Assembly (NCBI RefSeq): GCF_030384665.1
Contig: NC_083673.1
Coordinates: forward strand, 2,365,501 to 2,429,500
Reading direction: 5' to 3'
Length of the DNA: 64,000 nucleotides
Source: Lodderomyces elongisporus
Lineage: Eukaryota; Ascomycota; Pichiomycetes; Serinales; Debaryomycetaceae
Positions within the stretch are counted from its first letter, which is position 1. Each line of letters begins with the position of its first letter. Shown here piece by piece: positions 27,136 to 38,804 of this stretch. The notes beneath the pieces were generated by a model. It saw only the letters and a list, made by a program, of their open reading frames with translations. It was not told the origin of the DNA and did no database searches. A program made the position numbers and the translations under genes.

Positions 27136-29130
27136 TCAGCGAATGATACTTTTTTCCACATACCAGTTATCATTTTGAACAACATGGCTGCTTATATCGT
27201 GGTAGTAGTCCCATGAATCTTTCCTAAATATTGGCAAATCGCCAGTGAGTTCGATATCATAGTATACTGGGTGGTCCAAGTCCTGGTTCAACTCATAATG
27301 TCGCTGAGTGCATTTCCGGATTATATTGTACTCATCTTGCAACTTGCGTGAGTTGCATGAACCTTGTCTAGTGAGACTATGCCATTTGTTGAATCTGGAT
27401 TGTGGTGATTTTGGTGCGCGCTTACAGATGTCATCATTGACCCACATAGAGATATCCAGTTGGTAATTGTGATTGTGGAAATTATAATTGGTCAATGCAT
27501 CTTTCCCATACTTGTTTTTCAAGAGTCTATTGACCTTGTTTGGGATATAAACCGAAGCGCCCTCGAAATACGTGTGTCTGATTGGTAGCAACTCGTCTAG
27601 TGTATGCCAGTTCCAATTTTTACAGTGCACCAACATTGTTGACAAGTTATCGGGAACAGTTCTGTCCTTTGTAGGTGGTGGCACTTCAGTATGTGACATT
27701 GCACTAATGTCGATATACAACCCACTGTGGATATCGATAAACCTTGCATCAATGTGGTTACGTCCATTACCCTGGCGGATGTAGGTGGGCGATACCTCCA
27801 ACCAGTATCTGGCATTGCCAAACCTTGGATTCTCCATAATCAATGTCTTGTTGAACTCTCTTCCCAAACGGTCTAGCTGGGCAATGGGCATCTGTACGTC
27901 AATATCCGTGTCCCATGGCATGTTTACCCCATTGAATGACCATCCCAATAAGCTTCCATAATTGATCCAGCTAGCGAAGTTATTAGTCTCGGCAAATTGG
28001 AACCATGCGCGAACCATGTGGTGCAATACACTTTGTCTTTCTCGATCACTGATATACCTGCTGAAAAAGGGGTATGCAATGTGGTGGGCATTACCTTGTA
28101 AAACATCAGTATATATCCATGCATATTTAAAGTATCTATCTGTGTGGTCAACTAGGTGGTTATTTGCGTATTCTAAAAATTCAAGGTATTTCAACTCCTT
28201 TGAGGTGATCGTTTGATTGTTTAGTTTTTCTTGGAGGGCAAATATTTCCACGTCTGGCTTAAAAATGAAATCCTCGGGTTCCACCATAAGGCTTTTTTTC
28301 AAAAGTTCAAAGTTTTGTACATTGAACGGTGATGGGCTTGTATAGTTAAACTGTTGCATTTTGGATATCAACTGATCAGTTTGTGTTGGTTTTGTTTTGT
28401 GACTTCCAAACCTCTTTTTACCAATGACGGGAATTTCCAACATTGATGAGTCCATAGTTACAACAACTCTTTCTGGGATGTCTTTTGAGCAGTACAAGTT
28501 TACGGCGCCTCTTTGAATTTTTGTCTCGTAGCTTTCCAACCAGTGGGCATTTACTGCCCCGAATTTGACTAGACTAGGGTCGCAGTGTGTTCCTGATGGC
28601 GATGATAATCGAGCTTGAGTCAACTGCTGGTTGCCTCTGCTTAGGTCGACCCAGTCATCCCAGTGAAAAAAGATGCCTTCGCTATTGCCCAACTTTGAGT
28701 CCACTGCATGCTGTTGCTGTTGCTGTTGTTGATGTTGCAGATGCTGTTGCTGTTGTTGCTGTTGTTTTTGCAGATGTTGTTCTTGTTGTTCAATGACATA
28801 GTTGTATACATCCAATGCGATATTTTTAGGGTTAAAGTCTGACTGTTTGTGTTGCACTAGAGCATAGTGTTCTAATAGTGATTGGTTTAATTCTGTTGTG
28901 AGATATATTTTTAGCGATCTGTATAGACATAGTAGAAGCAATAGGAATGGTAATAATGCTCTGAATTTGCGGTTAAAGTATCTCAGCTTATAGCTTGTGG
29001 ATGGGTTGATGCTGGGTGGGGTTGTTGAGGATGAGGCGGTGCTGTTGCGATGTTTTAGAGTTTTCGGTAGCGGTTGCGAGCTATTGTTGTGGTGGTTGAT
29101 ATAATGTAGATGCTGGCCACTCGTTATCAT
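27136..29130 (-). CDS. Mnn4-like LicD-domain protein (mannosylphosphate transfer to glycans)
   Basis: 664 residues, predicted type II Golgi membrane protein: a basic Ser/Thr-rich cytosolic tail, one hydrophobic anchor at about 58-70 (LLPFLLLLLCLYRSL), then a lumenal domain. Residues about 118-145 are a Gln/His-rich stem encoded by CAG/CAA repeats. The LicD-type nucleotidyltransferase-like core at about 385-475 contains INYGSLLGWSFNG and MPWDTDIDVQMP, with the Asp residues expected to bind metal, then RFIDIHSGLYIDIS. In S. cerevisiae and C. albicans Mnn4 is required for mannosylphosphorylation of cell-wall N-glycans. Candida species have several Mnn4 paralogues, so orthology is not settled. 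Confidence 0.85.
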   Translation of the reverse strand: MITSGQHLHYINHHNNSSQPLPKTLKHRNSTASSSTTPPSINPSTSYKLRYFNRKFRALLPFLLLLLCLYRSLKIYLTTELNQSLLEHYALVQHKQSDFNPKNIALDVYNYVIEQQEQHLQKQQQQQQQHLQHQQQQQQQHAVDSKLGNSEGIFFHWDDWVDLSRGNQQLTQARLSSPSGTHCDPSLVKFGAVNAHWLESYETKIQRGAVNLYCSKDIPERVVVTMDSSMLEIPVIGKKRFGSHKTKPTQTDQLISKMQQFNYTSPSPFNVQNFELLKKSLMVEPEDFIFKPDVEIFALQEKLNNQTITSKELKYLEFLEYANNHLVDHTDRYFKYAWIYTDVLQGNAHHIAYPFFSRYISDRERQSVLHHMVRAWFQFAETNNFASWINYGSLLGWSFNGVNMPWDTDIDVQMPIAQLDRLGREFNKTLIMENPRFGNARYWLEVSPTYIRQGNGRNHIDARFIDIHSGLYIDISAMSHTEVPPPTKDRTVPDNLSTMLVHCKNWNWHTLDELLPIRHTYFEGASVYIPNKVNRLLKNKYGKDALTNYNFHNHNYQLDISMWVNDDICKRAPKSPQSRFNKWHSLTRQGSCNSRKLQDEYNIIRKCTQRHYELNQDLDHPVYYDIELTGDLPIFRKDSWDYYHDISSHVVQNDNWYVEKSIIR
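28705..28790. repeat. Poly-Gln/His coding repeat
   Basis: Two blocks of CAG/CAA codons separated by His codons in the stem of the Mnn4-like protein, seen as TTG/CTG repeats on the plus strand. Confidence 0.9.
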
Positions 29131-30079
29131 GATGCTGGTCAGTTTGTATATATTGCTATGTGTATGCTATAATGATAAATATGCTATAGGTTATAAAGGT
29201 GGGTAGTTTCAAAACAAAAGGAAAAAAAGGAAAAGCAAAAGGAAAAGGGAAACGAAAAGAAGAATTGAAACTCGATGTAGATAAATTTGGTTGCCAGAAA
29301 TTATTCAATGGAAAAATAAAGCTACTAAATTTTAGTAACTTAAATTTTTTTTTAATTTTTTTATTTTTTTATTTTATTATTTTATTATTTTTATATTTAA
29401 TATAAAACTGTATGAAGTTTGAATAAAAAATAATAAATTAAAAATAAAAAATAAAAAATAAAATAATGTAAGAAAAGCAAAAGCAAAAGCAAAATTGAAT
29501 GTACGTTGCTGTTGGTACCGTCTGGTGATAAAATCTTAGTAAATGCGATGGAAATTACCGGTTATTCCTCCTTGAGTATTTTTTTTTTCTTTTCCTCTTG
29601 TACTTTTGTTCAAGAATTGTAATTTATTTTGGTGGTGGTGCTCCAATATATAGTAATAAAGCTCTTGATGAACTGTTTACAATACTGCAAAATAAGTAAG
29701 TAAGTAAGTAAAAAGAAAAGAAAAGGAAAAAGAAAAAGGGGAACAAAATGTGATTCTTCACTCTTTAAATTTTTTTTTTTATTGTTGTTGTTGTTGTTGT
29801 TGTTGTTGTTTTTGTGGTGGTTATTCCAATTATTTATTATATGTGGGTGAGTTTTATGCTGATAATTTAATTGGTTTTGGAAATGGGGGAGAAGAGTGTG
29901 CGAGAGAGAGCGAGAGAGTGTGTGTGTGTGTGTTTGTGTGGGTGTGAGATAGGGCTATGTGTAAGTATATGTGTCTCTCGTCAAAGCAGGGGTGGGGGGG
30001 GGGGAGGAAATGAAAGAGGGAGGGGGAAGAAGAAGGACAATGTCTGTGAAAGTTACACGAAGATAGAACTTGGTGTAAG

Positions 30080-30112
30080 CTGGTATATATATATATATAT
30101 ATATATATATAC
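30080..30112. repeat. (TA)n tract
   Basis: About 14 TA dinucleotides. Confidence 0.9.
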
Positions 30113-31267
30113 TGAATATGTATACTAAATATATATGTATACAAGAACATACAGTGGTGATGACTTTAAAGTGTCACGATTGTTTGCTACTGGTCGATAT
30201 TAGAGCAATGATGACATCGTATGTGTCTACTTTGTTTCGTGACTATGTTTATATATACATTTATATATTTGCTTTTGCGCTTTGCTGCTTTTCGCTAACC
30301 CACCCCAAGAATGGTTATGATATTAGATAAAGCAATCTTGTACGGAAAAATAGTAGTATTGAAAAAAGGTTTGAGGCTTTACTTTAGTTTGGCTACTGAG
30401 TCTCTCCACTCTCAAATTTTTTTTTTGTTTTGTTTTTCCTTTTCTTCTTTCTCTTCTTCTTCAATGACGCAAGGGGTATGGAGAATGGAAGAGGATTAGC
30501 TCGTAGTGTCTCCATCGGGTCTGTGTGAGTGTGTGTTTGTGTGTATGAATTCTACTATTTCTCGAGGTATGCGTGTCTCGTAATAGTGGGAAAAATTCAC
30601 GATAAATTTCTTGTTCTCCTTGTTATGGCGTTGAAACAAACTATAGAATCTGTGTCATCTTGGTGAACAAAAGACAACATCAGCGCACTATGTCATTTTA
30701 TGACTATAGCAAGTCAACAGCAATATACTCGGAACGATGTACCGAAGAGCCTAGCATCGCAGAACTAAACAAAAATACAGAAACAACAAACCTTCATTAC
30801 GTCATATTTATTAGGGAAGAAAAGAAGAAGAGGAAAAAAAAAAAACTTCAAGGCGCAGAGTGTTAATTAGAAATATGAACTGTAATATAGCTAACGCACA
30901 TCTAACTATAAGTTTAATCCTCTAATAATTTGCTAAAAGATGAGTTTATTTTGAAACTTCTCTATGAAGTTGAGATTGTTGAATGGAAAAAGACTTAGCA
31001 TTTATTTACCATGAAAAAAGAGCAAGGAAAAAAGGAAAACCTAGTAGGGGTGCTATAGGGAAGATAAAAACAAACAAAAGAAACAAAAATAAGGAATTGT
31101 AGGTTTGGTGAAGGAGTAGAAGAAAAAAAAAGAAACGAAAAAGGTCACACGCGGCTTTCCCCTATTGAGAGAAATAGACAATCTTTTACTAAAAGGGCAA
31201 AATATATAAATTATATATAAAAAATATATATAAAATATATATAAAGAATAGTATTGCCCAAAGAGAG

Positions 31268-31340
31268 GGAAAATAAAAATAAAAATAAAAAATGAAAATA
31301 AAAATAAAAATAAAAATAAAAATAAAAAATAAAAAGAAAA
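31268..31340. repeat. (AAAAAT)n array
   Basis: About 11 copies of a hexamer AAAAAT/AAATAA with a few variant units. Confidence 0.9.
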
Positions 31341-32170
31341 AAAATTTATGATGATGACGACGATGATGAGAATACTAGAAAGCATTATGTAATCAATAAC
31401 AAACGAATATTCAGTCAGGTACACACACTATACACAGAGGCACAGAGACACAGAGGCACAGCCTCACTCCCCTCCGCCCCTCCCCCCCCCCAATTCCTCC
31501 TATTCCTCCTATTCCACCTCCTACTTCCAAAAAAGAACAGGGTATTGTCTTTCAATGTTTCATATAATTTTGAAACAAGCACAAAGAAACGCGAATCTTA
31601 TCAAAGTTGGTTCCCTCGAGAAAACAACATAAAGATATTGGTCTGTTGTCGAAAACAATACTCCAAGAAATATGAGATAGGACAAAAAAAAAATAACACA
31701 TTAGATTCAAACCACTATGGATTGTCCACTTTATACTTATCTTTATTATTATTATTATTCCAATTTGTGAACTCCTTGTGTCACAGTATCACCAATTGCA
31801 TTATACGGCGTGTCTTTAACTACTCCGTGTCCCTTCATTCTGCATTTACCACATTTTCTTCAAAATACCTCTACAATTGCCATAAACATATCGAACAGAA
31901 AATGTAAACAAGAGCAAAACAGAAAACAAAAACAAAATAAAAAAAACAAGACTTTTCAAAATAGAAAATAAAAAGTTGATTAGGCGATGCAAGGGGCTGT
32001 GGGGCTGTATGGCCGTATCCTTGCAATTATCACCGCCACTCTAGTATAGATTCACCAAGTTTATTCATATTCTCTTCTTGTATCTTGCATTCTTCACTCA
32101 AATCTATGAGGTTGAGGCAAAATAATCAATAATGCTAGAAATTATATATGACATCAAGAGGGAGAAAACT

Positions 32171-32199
32171 ATTATATATATATATATATATATATATAC
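32171..32199. repeat. (TA)n tract
   Basis: About 13 TA dinucleotides in the 3' flank of IPT1. Confidence 0.9.
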
Positions 32200-32315
32200 A
32201 AGAGAAAAAAAAAATGTATTGGTACATCCACCCTCGATTATTATGCAAATTAAGTTGTTTTCCATCAAGTGCTTCTCTTCTCCACTGCCACCTCTATCTC
32301 TCTTTCTCGCACATC

Positions 32316-33854
32316 CTATGCCAATGGATCAAAGAACCATTGGATGCTAGTATTTCTAAACACTCTCATTCCCATCGTACTTCCACCCTCACTAAATGCA
32401 TATTGCAATCTCAGTTGTATAAACTTTTGATTCACCTTCTTTAGCCTCCACGTGTATATAATTGTAAACCAAATAATGGCATAAATCATTCCAACATACA
32501 AGTCCAATCTCCAATGATGGTCCAAATATATAGTAGCCCACCACTGCAACACAACAAACCCAAGCGCCAACAATTTCAACCCAATCCATCTAGAATAGTA
32601 TGCAACAAAAAAGAATGTCATCACTGCCATTGCAGAATGAAGTGAAGGCACAGCACCAAACACAATGGGCAGAATATGAAACCCATTGGAGTTGAGGTGT
32701 GTGCCCAAAGCAACATCAACTCTAATCAATCCTGCAGCATAGCCCAACATTTCATAGTTCGCAGGTGCATCTTCACCATTTTTATGAACAAACCACGGAG
32801 GCGCACATGGAAACAAAAGGTGGGTAACAACACCACAAATATTTTGAAATCCCATAGCCAACGCATACGACTTGAGCACACCTGGTGCATGAAACACATA
32901 GAGCCAGACTGCAGTAACAATGGGCACGGTGATGTGGCCCAACACGTACGATGTCCATGCCAAAAGATCCTCCCACGTCCTAATAGGGTTTCTCAACCAA
33001 AAGACAAAGTTCAAAATCAACCATGATGATGCAAAAAGACAAGCTGGTGCCAAGTGCCATGAGTTAATGGGAAGAAAATGCAATTTGCTGTTTCTGATAA
33101 ATCGTTCATTAATAAGTTGTGCGTTTGAATTGATCTCATCAACCGAAAGAGTCTTAAAGTACGTAAAGTCTTTATGATGGGGACAAGCTTGGAAATTTGT
33201 ATGTTGCAGTGGAAATAATGGGTACCCAAACTTACCAATTCGTTGCAAATGCCCCAGTTCTTCTATTGCGTCAACCTCCCCTGTCACTTCATCAATATCA
33301 AATGATGACATTTCAATGTCAAATGACGATGAGGAGGAGCTATTGCTGCCACCGCTGCTGCTGCTGCTGCTACTACTACTACTGCTGTTGTTGTTGTTGT
33401 TGTTGCCGCCACGACCACCGCTTTCAGTAGTAAATTCTTCTTCTTCCGAGTCCCATTCATTGATTGGCAGATATTTCTGGTCATTTGTGAGTTTGTCGGT
33501 TTGTCGCCTTCTTCTAAATCCAGTAAACTTTTGCTTTTGCAGGTAGATGCCAAAATACATCAAGAACCCGAGGCCGCTTGAGAACCCCAAGGTCATTAGA
33601 CTTCCCCAGAATGTTTCAAACATAAACATATCCAACCTGTATGGCAACTTCACGTGGATGGTTGGTCTTATTGAGTGTGGAATGATTCCGGCATTTTTGA
33701 AGATCAATAGCCAAATAAATATAGGACTGAAATTGATGCAAAAATTGAGTGGTAATTGCCAAATGTTTCGCTGGTTCAACCCCGACCAAAAGACACGATA
33801 TAGGAATTGGTAAATGAATACAAATGGTTTAAAAATAGACAGTACCACTATCAT
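32316..33854 (-). CDS. IPT1: Inositolphosphotransferase making M(IP)2C sphingolipid
   Basis: 512 residues (S. cerevisiae Ipt1 is 527). The enzyme transfers inositol phosphate from phosphatidylinositol to MIPC in the Golgi, forming mannosyl-diinositolphosphoryl-ceramide. The N-terminus (SLNQRN-like, LPLNFCINFSPIFIWLLIFK, AGIIP) and the C-terminus GMRVF...WFFDPLA match yeast Ipt1. Aur1/PAP2-like catalytic motifs are GAVPSLHSAM near residue 400 and YLDHHWRLDLYVG near 440, preceded by FPCAPPWF and AAGLIRVD...LGTHLN. About 6-8 membrane segments. A hydrophilic loop (about 115-195) contains an Asn/Ser homopolymer tract encoded by GTT/GCT repeats on the plus strand; yeast Ipt1 has its low-complexity insert elsewhere. 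Assignment over Aur1 is firm because of both termini. Confidence 0.93.
   Translation of the reverse strand: MIVVLSIFKPFVFIYQFLYRVFWSGLNQRNIWQLPLNFCINFSPIFIWLLIFKNAGIIPHSIRPTIHVKLPYRLDMFMFETFWGSLMTLGFSSGLGFLMYFGIYLQKQKFTGFRRRRQTDKLTNDQKYLPINEWDSEEEEFTTESGGRGGNNNNNNSSSSSSSSSSSGGSNSSSSSSFDIEMSSFDIDEVTGEVDAIEELGHLQRIGKFGYPLFPLQHTNFQACPHHKDFTYFKTLSVDEINSNAQLINERFIRNSKLHFLPINSWHLAPACLFASSWLILNFVFWLRNPIRTWEDLLAWTSYVLGHITVPIVTAVWLYVFHAPGVLKSYALAMGFQNICGVVTHLLFPCAPPWFVHKNGEDAPANYEMLGYAAGLIRVDVALGTHLNSNGFHILPIVFGAVPSLHSAMAVMTFFFVAYYSRWIGLKLLALGFVVLQWWATIYLDHHWRLDLYVGMIYAIIWFTIIYTWRLKKVNQKFIQLRLQYAFSEGGSTMGMRVFRNTSIQWFFDPLA
33345..33410. repeat. Poly-Ser/Asn coding repeat in IPT1
   Basis: GCT/ACT triplets followed by GTT triplets on the plus strand encode a Ser and Asn homopolymer tract in the hydrophilic loop. 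Confidence 0.9.
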
Positions 33855-33885
33855 GATGCGCTGTGTTATGTAATAAATATTTGTA

Positions 33886-33920
33886 TGTGTATGTGTATGT
33901 GTATGTGTATGTATATGTGT
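33886..33920. repeat. (TGTATG)n array
   Basis: About five hexamer copies directly upstream of the IPT1 start codon. Confidence 0.85.
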
Positions 33921-34679
33921 TTGGTCAAATTAAAGGGGGGTTTGGTAGACAATAATGATGATGAGCTGTTGCTACGCAAGTGGTATTGTAGCTTGTCGAT
34001 ATGGGGAAATTCAAGGAGGGCGAAAAGGTTTTGCAAAAACAAAACGAAGCAGAATATGAAAAGTTGGAAAATGAAAAATGAAAAATGAAAAGAATGAGTC
34101 AAGGAATAAGGCAAAGTTGGAGGGGAAGATTCTCCAATGTTTATCTTAATTCTTTGGATGCAAACTGTTGAAAATATTTCTCAAAAAGAAAAAGATGGTG
34201 AGGGAGAGTGGGGGTAGGAGGTAGGAGGTAGGAGGGATGGTTGATGTATTATAATTGGCAATATTATATTACAATGTTTTGTTTTCTTCCTTCTTTCAAC
34301 AGTAAAATGAAGGGGAGAAAAATATAAAGGATGTCTGAGAAAAAAAAAGCCAAAAGTATAAGACTCTGAAAGATAATGTGTTTGAATGGTGGTTTGGTAC
34401 CTCTATATTAAAAATTGAATAATTTTTTTCTTTTTTGGTGCCGTAGTTGTTGTTGTTGGCTGTGTGGATCAGTGGGGAGGTATACTCGTAGTATATATAT
34501 ATATATATATATATATGTTTATGTATACTTTGGAATGAGAAGAGAGGAAAAGATTCACGTTTCAAGAATCAAAAAAGAAAAAGAAAAAAAAAAATCAAAA
34601 GTGTGACAATAAAATTTTACAGAAATAAAGCCAACTTGCATCGCCAAACCATTTGAGAAAGGAAGGAAAGCTGAAAAGT

Positions 34680-34711
<32 letters not shown>

Positions 34712-36234
34712 ATAGGATTTAGGATCCACCTGACTCTCCACCCTCCTGCTACTGCTCCTGCTTATTCTTCTTTGACCATTTATGCCTGACCTTTTCCAAT
34801 CTTTCGGGAAACCTAGCTGTCGGAAGAGGACAAACGAAACAATTATGGAAAAAAATTAAAAAATAAAAATAAACAATGCCAAACAATACCAAACAATACC
34901 AAACGAAGCAGTAAAAAGAAGTAGAAATAGACAAAGAGTTAAACAATCAGTGATGGAAATAGTAAACTGCACTTGCTGAGTGAAATCTGTTAGGATAAGT
35001 GTATGCTCTAAAAAGTTGCTATATGTCACAAACACAAACAGAAACCTAAAGGTATAAAAATGTATAATGTAAATTGGGTTTGGTTTTGGTTTGGAGAAAG
35101 GGACATAAGAAGGGTAAAGAAAAAAGAGTTCACTTGAGGTTGGTATAAAAGCATTTTTAAAAAAGCAAAATTTGAAATCAATAGAACCGTTTTGCATCCA
35201 GCCAATGACCATTTAGTTTGTTGGTATTGTTGCAAGTGTGAGATCTCCAATATGTTTACTTAAACACTAAAGATTGTTTGATTTCCGCTAACAACTCCTC
35301 TGTCTTTCAACCAGTTATCTTTCGTTTTCTTTGCTCCTCTTCCTCCTCCTCCTCCTCCTCCTTCTTCTCCTCTTTAGTTAGCTCTGATAATACTTGTAAA
35401 ACAAGGCAATCGATGGCTTAATCTTTCTGGACCTGCACAATAGTGTTTAACAAGGCAGATGTAGTCTCTAAGCATTGCCAAAACAAAGCATTTATTTTAA
35501 TTGGAAATCAAAACAAGAGGTGGGAGGTGGGAAGTGGAGGAAGAGGAAGAGGAAAGAAACATACTGAAATTCTGAGTACACCAAAGATTGTTTGTTAATT
35601 ATTGTTTTTTATTTTTATTTATTTTGTGTCACACATATTCTGCTGTGCACGGATACGGCAATTACTCGTGAGCCACTTCTTCCGAAACTAAGCATCTCTT
35701 CTCCTAAATCTTAGCACTAATAGTGAGATCAGCTTATTAGCTTAATATTAAATAGTTAACCAAAAAGAGAAAATAAAGAAGGAAAGAAGAAAATAAAGAA
35801 AAAAATGTTGAATTGAATTCAGACTACTGAAGATGCTTTCATTCAATACATTTACCTTGTATGACATTCATTTAAACTAGAATCAAATATTCAATACTTG
35901 TACTGGTAGAACTTCCGTCTGGTTGTTAGCGACGGAGTTAGTGTTTGAAGAATGGAAAGTATCACAATACTTGAATGGACATATACATATACATCTACAA
36001 AAAGGAGAAGAGCGAAGAGAGAAGAGAGAAGAGAGAAAATTTCTTTTTAATTTTAAATTTTTTTTTTCTCTCTATTTGTCGTGGTGGCGGGAGGGGATGA
36101 GAGGGGAGAGGGTAAAGGGAGTGGCCTGTTGATCATTTGCCCTGCTACATCTCAATATGCAGAAAAGCCTTTGGTGAAGCAGATGACGATTTATCTTTGG
36201 TAACTTACACTGCCGAGGTACTATAGCAGAGCTA

Positions 36235-36267
<33 letters not shown>

Positions 36268-36268
36268 T
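36235..36268. repeat. (TA)n tract
   Basis: About 14 TA dinucleotides with one TACA interruption. Confidence 0.85.
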
Positions 36269-36854
36269 GCTATACTCTACTTGTCTTTTCCAACTTCAAC
36301 AACATAAACATAAACCAAAAACACTCATTCATAATAGTCCACCCCCCCCTATTCAATTTGTTTCTTTAGCATCGTCCCCTCTGTTTTTCTGTTTTTCTGT
36401 TTTTTTTCTTTTATTTTTATATTTTCTTTATATATATATTTTTTTTGGTTATGCGCTCTTCTCTTGATCAAGTTTTCCAAACCCGAAAGGAGACGATAAA
36501 GTGTTTGTTATCGATTGCAACGGATAGTGATATCATAACTAAAAACACTGTGTTAGAATGAATAAATGGAAAAAAGTGAAAAAAGTGAAAAAAAATTGAA
36601 GTAGCTAACATACCACTTTAATAAAATACGCTTACATAAGTGTGGAATGTTTCGAAATGGACTGGCATTGCACCAACATTACCCGCTTTTTTTTTCATCA
36701 TAGTTTATCTTTTTGCTTCATTTGTTTACTCTCCAATGGATAAAAATCAAATTTTGTTGGTACGCTTTAGAGAGGCGGAGATAGGGTGAGGATATATATA
36801 TATATAGCGTAGTACACACAGTGCGGAATAGGTCAAAAACGAAACTTCTGCAAA

Positions 36855-36900
36855 TAAAGGTCAACAAAAGTCAGTAAAGGCCAGTAAAGGTCAGCGGAAG
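36855..36900. repeat. 10-bp tandem repeat, AAAGGTCAGT type
   Basis: About four to five degenerate copies (AAAGGTCAAC, AAAAGTCAGT, AAAGGCCAGT, AAAGGTCAGC, GGAAGGTAGC). The unit is less simple than the surrounding microsatellites and could be a protein-binding array. Confidence 0.7.
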
Positions 36901-37393
36901 GTAGCGGAAGTGAAGGTGGGAAAAGGGAGGCAAAGGAATAAGCTTACAATTTATTCTAAGCCATGTTTCTCATAACTTCTGTGTACTCTCTCAATGCCTT
37001 AGTCTAGAACCCTGCTAACATCCGGATAATCTAAACCATCACGAGGATATTGATATAATCGCAACATCGTTGCTACAACCTCTATCACATTAAGTCATGG
37101 AAAAACATCAACATTAACAACAACAGCAATAAAGTATAGATCAATTGAAATTAAACCTGAAATTAACTCTAGGAAAAAAAAAAAAAGAAAAAATAAGGGA
37201 GCAATCAACTATTGTTCTTGTTATCTTGTACTAAGAGTCGCTTAGGCTCTTACCTGGCAAACTGCAAGCACTATATTGACGGAAGCAACGGGACTCTAAA
37301 CCATGTAATTAAATAAGTATATATATACATGTGTGTGTGTTGTCTTTTTTTGACCGAATCTCTTAACCAACTTGCCTTCAAATTACTTGCATG

Positions 37394-37427
<34 letters not shown>
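37394..37427. repeat. (TA)n tract, longest in the window
   Basis: About 16-17 uninterrupted TA dinucleotides. Confidence 0.9.
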
Positions 37428-37982
37428 TGCTTGGTCGGTTCTGTACTCGGTATTCGGCATTCGGCATTTACTGTTATATTCTTGTTCTTCTCTTTTTGTA
37501 ATCATTAATATTTGTTATTACGAACATAAAATATAATGCCGATAAGAACATTTAAATTGAAGTAGGGGAGAAAAGATAAGAGCAACGTGTCTCTGTGTGT
37601 CTCTGTGGGTGTGGGTAGATGTTGTGGAGCTAAATTGAATACAAATACTATCTGATTTATCAAATATGTATTCAACTAAAGAAAGAAAAATAAAGAGAAA
37701 AAAATAAAGAGAAAAAAGTAAAGAGAACATTACAGTGGTCTTCATTTTCAAATCTTTTCTTAGTCCTTGTCAAGTGCACTTTTCCTCAACTTTACTCTGC
37801 CTCTTTCTTTCCAGCTTGTTGATCAGCTTGTATAAGAGAATATACACAAAGCTCACCTTCTATAACTTCTTTGCTTCTCTCAAAAAGAGGTTGTGTTTTG
37901 ATATTATTCTCCACATATATATATAAATATATTTTGTTGATGTTGTTCATAAATATTCATTGCTACTCATATATTAATCTCA

Positions 37983-38804
37983 TCATACATAGTCCACAAG
38001 ATCGTTTTCTTCCCCTGTACTTTCAGTAAACCCAAAATACTTCCAGTACAGTAACGATGCAAATAATACTCCCAAAAACGTACCAAAACCTACATCAAAG
38101 AAATGATGTCTATAATCTTGCGTCCTGCTTAGCCCAATATAAGTTGCCAAAAGAGTTGGTAAACATGCAACAATCACATTGGCAATGGTACTCTCACCCT
38201 TGTGCCATTGGCTCCTCCCTGAAGCCTTTCGACTCAAGAGCTTCCATTGACCAATCACCCATAAACTAAGGAAAAATAACCCAGCAAAGGCCATTGATGA
38301 GTGTCCCGATGGCGTAGACTTCATCCCATCTGCCAAATAAGCTTCGCCCAATGGTGCAGTACACACCTCTGCAACATTTACCATTCTATTCGTGGGTGTT
38401 CCCTTCTTGGGTCCACATCGCACAATGAAATCGGGCCTATGATTACCAATCCACACTTTCAATATATCAGTTAAAACAGAAACACTACTAACGCTGAACA
38501 AGAGTGCCAAAATAGACTTTTGGGCCAAGTGGTACTTTTCAAACTGATTACCACCAAGCAACAAAGACGATATCATGATTATCAAAATTGGAAGCACCGT
38601 GGAATAAAAATATAGCTGGTGGTCACTAACACGCTCAACTTTGGCAAATGGATGCAAAAGACGTGGATCATTTATGGTGAACTGACGTTCAAATGGTTGG
38701 ATCTGCTCTGTTATATAAAAGAATATGAAAAAAAGTACCAAAACAATACCCCAATCAGGAAGATAGCTGCGAAATCTGGACGACGAAAAGTAAAGCTGCA
38801 GCAT
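37983..38804 (-). CDS. DPP1: Diacylglycerol pyrophosphate / phosphatidate phosphatase (PAP2 family)
   Basis: 273 residues (yeast Dpp1 289), six predicted membrane segments. The three catalytic motifs of the lipid phosphate phosphatase superfamily are all present: KVWIGNHRP near 115-123 (KxxxxxxRP), TPSGHSS near 163-169 (PSGH) and SRTQDYRHHFFD near 222-233 (SRxxxxxHxxxD). QPFERQFTINDP near the N-terminus and the near-identical third motif match Dpp1. The enzyme removes the beta phosphate from diacylglycerol pyrophosphate and then dephosphorylates phosphatidate, in the vacuolar membrane in yeast. Lpp1 is the alternative family member, but the QPFERQF segment favours Dpp1. Two CACGTG boxes lie about 850-875 bp upstream. 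Confidence 0.9.
   Translation of the reverse strand: MLQLYFSSSRFRSYLPDWGIVLVLFFIFFYITEQIQPFERQFTINDPRLLHPFAKVERVSDHQLYFYSTVLPILIIMISSLLLGGNQFEKYHLAQKSILALLFSVSSVSVLTDILKVWIGNHRPDFIVRCGPKKGTPTNRMVNVAEVCTAPLGEAYLADGMKSTPSGHSSMAFAGLFFLSLWVIGQWKLLSRKASGRSQWHKGESTIANVIVACLPTLLATYIGLSRTQDYRHHFFDVGFGTFLGVLFASLLYWKYFGFTESTGEENDLVDYV

Larger units (their letters stand above)
29131..32315. other. Gene-free region between the MNN4-like gene and IPT1
   Basis: 3.2 kb without a supported gene. It contains an almost pure A/T block (29337-29475), an AAGT array (29694-29711), a GTT array (29781-29812), a GT/GA-rich patch (29895-29945), G-runs (29990-30005), (TA)n tracts at 30080-30112 and 32171-32199, and an AAAAAT array at 31268-31340. 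A 120-codon plus-strand frame at 31545-31907 has no recognisable feature. Confidence 0.55.
33855..37982. other. Gene-free region between IPT1 and DPP1
   Basis: 4.1 kb without a supported gene; it includes the IPT1 promoter at its left end. Seen: a TGTATG hexamer array at 33886-33920, (TA)n tracts at 34490-34516, 36235-36268 and 37394-37427, an AGA array at 34688-34710, a CTC array near 35340-35370, a 10-bp repeat of AAAGGTCAGT type at 36855-36900 and a 21-nt hairpin (TAAGAGTC...GGCTCTTA) at 37232-37252. One CACGTT lies at 34556-34561. Open frames are Tyr/Ile- or Phe-rich repeat translations. Confidence 0.55.

Noticed and set aside
31545..31907. 120-codon plus-strand frame between the MNN4-like gene and IPT1
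   Set aside because: No recognisable domain, irregular composition with a Leu run from a TTA repeat, and no neighbouring support; consistent with chance in AT-rich DNA.
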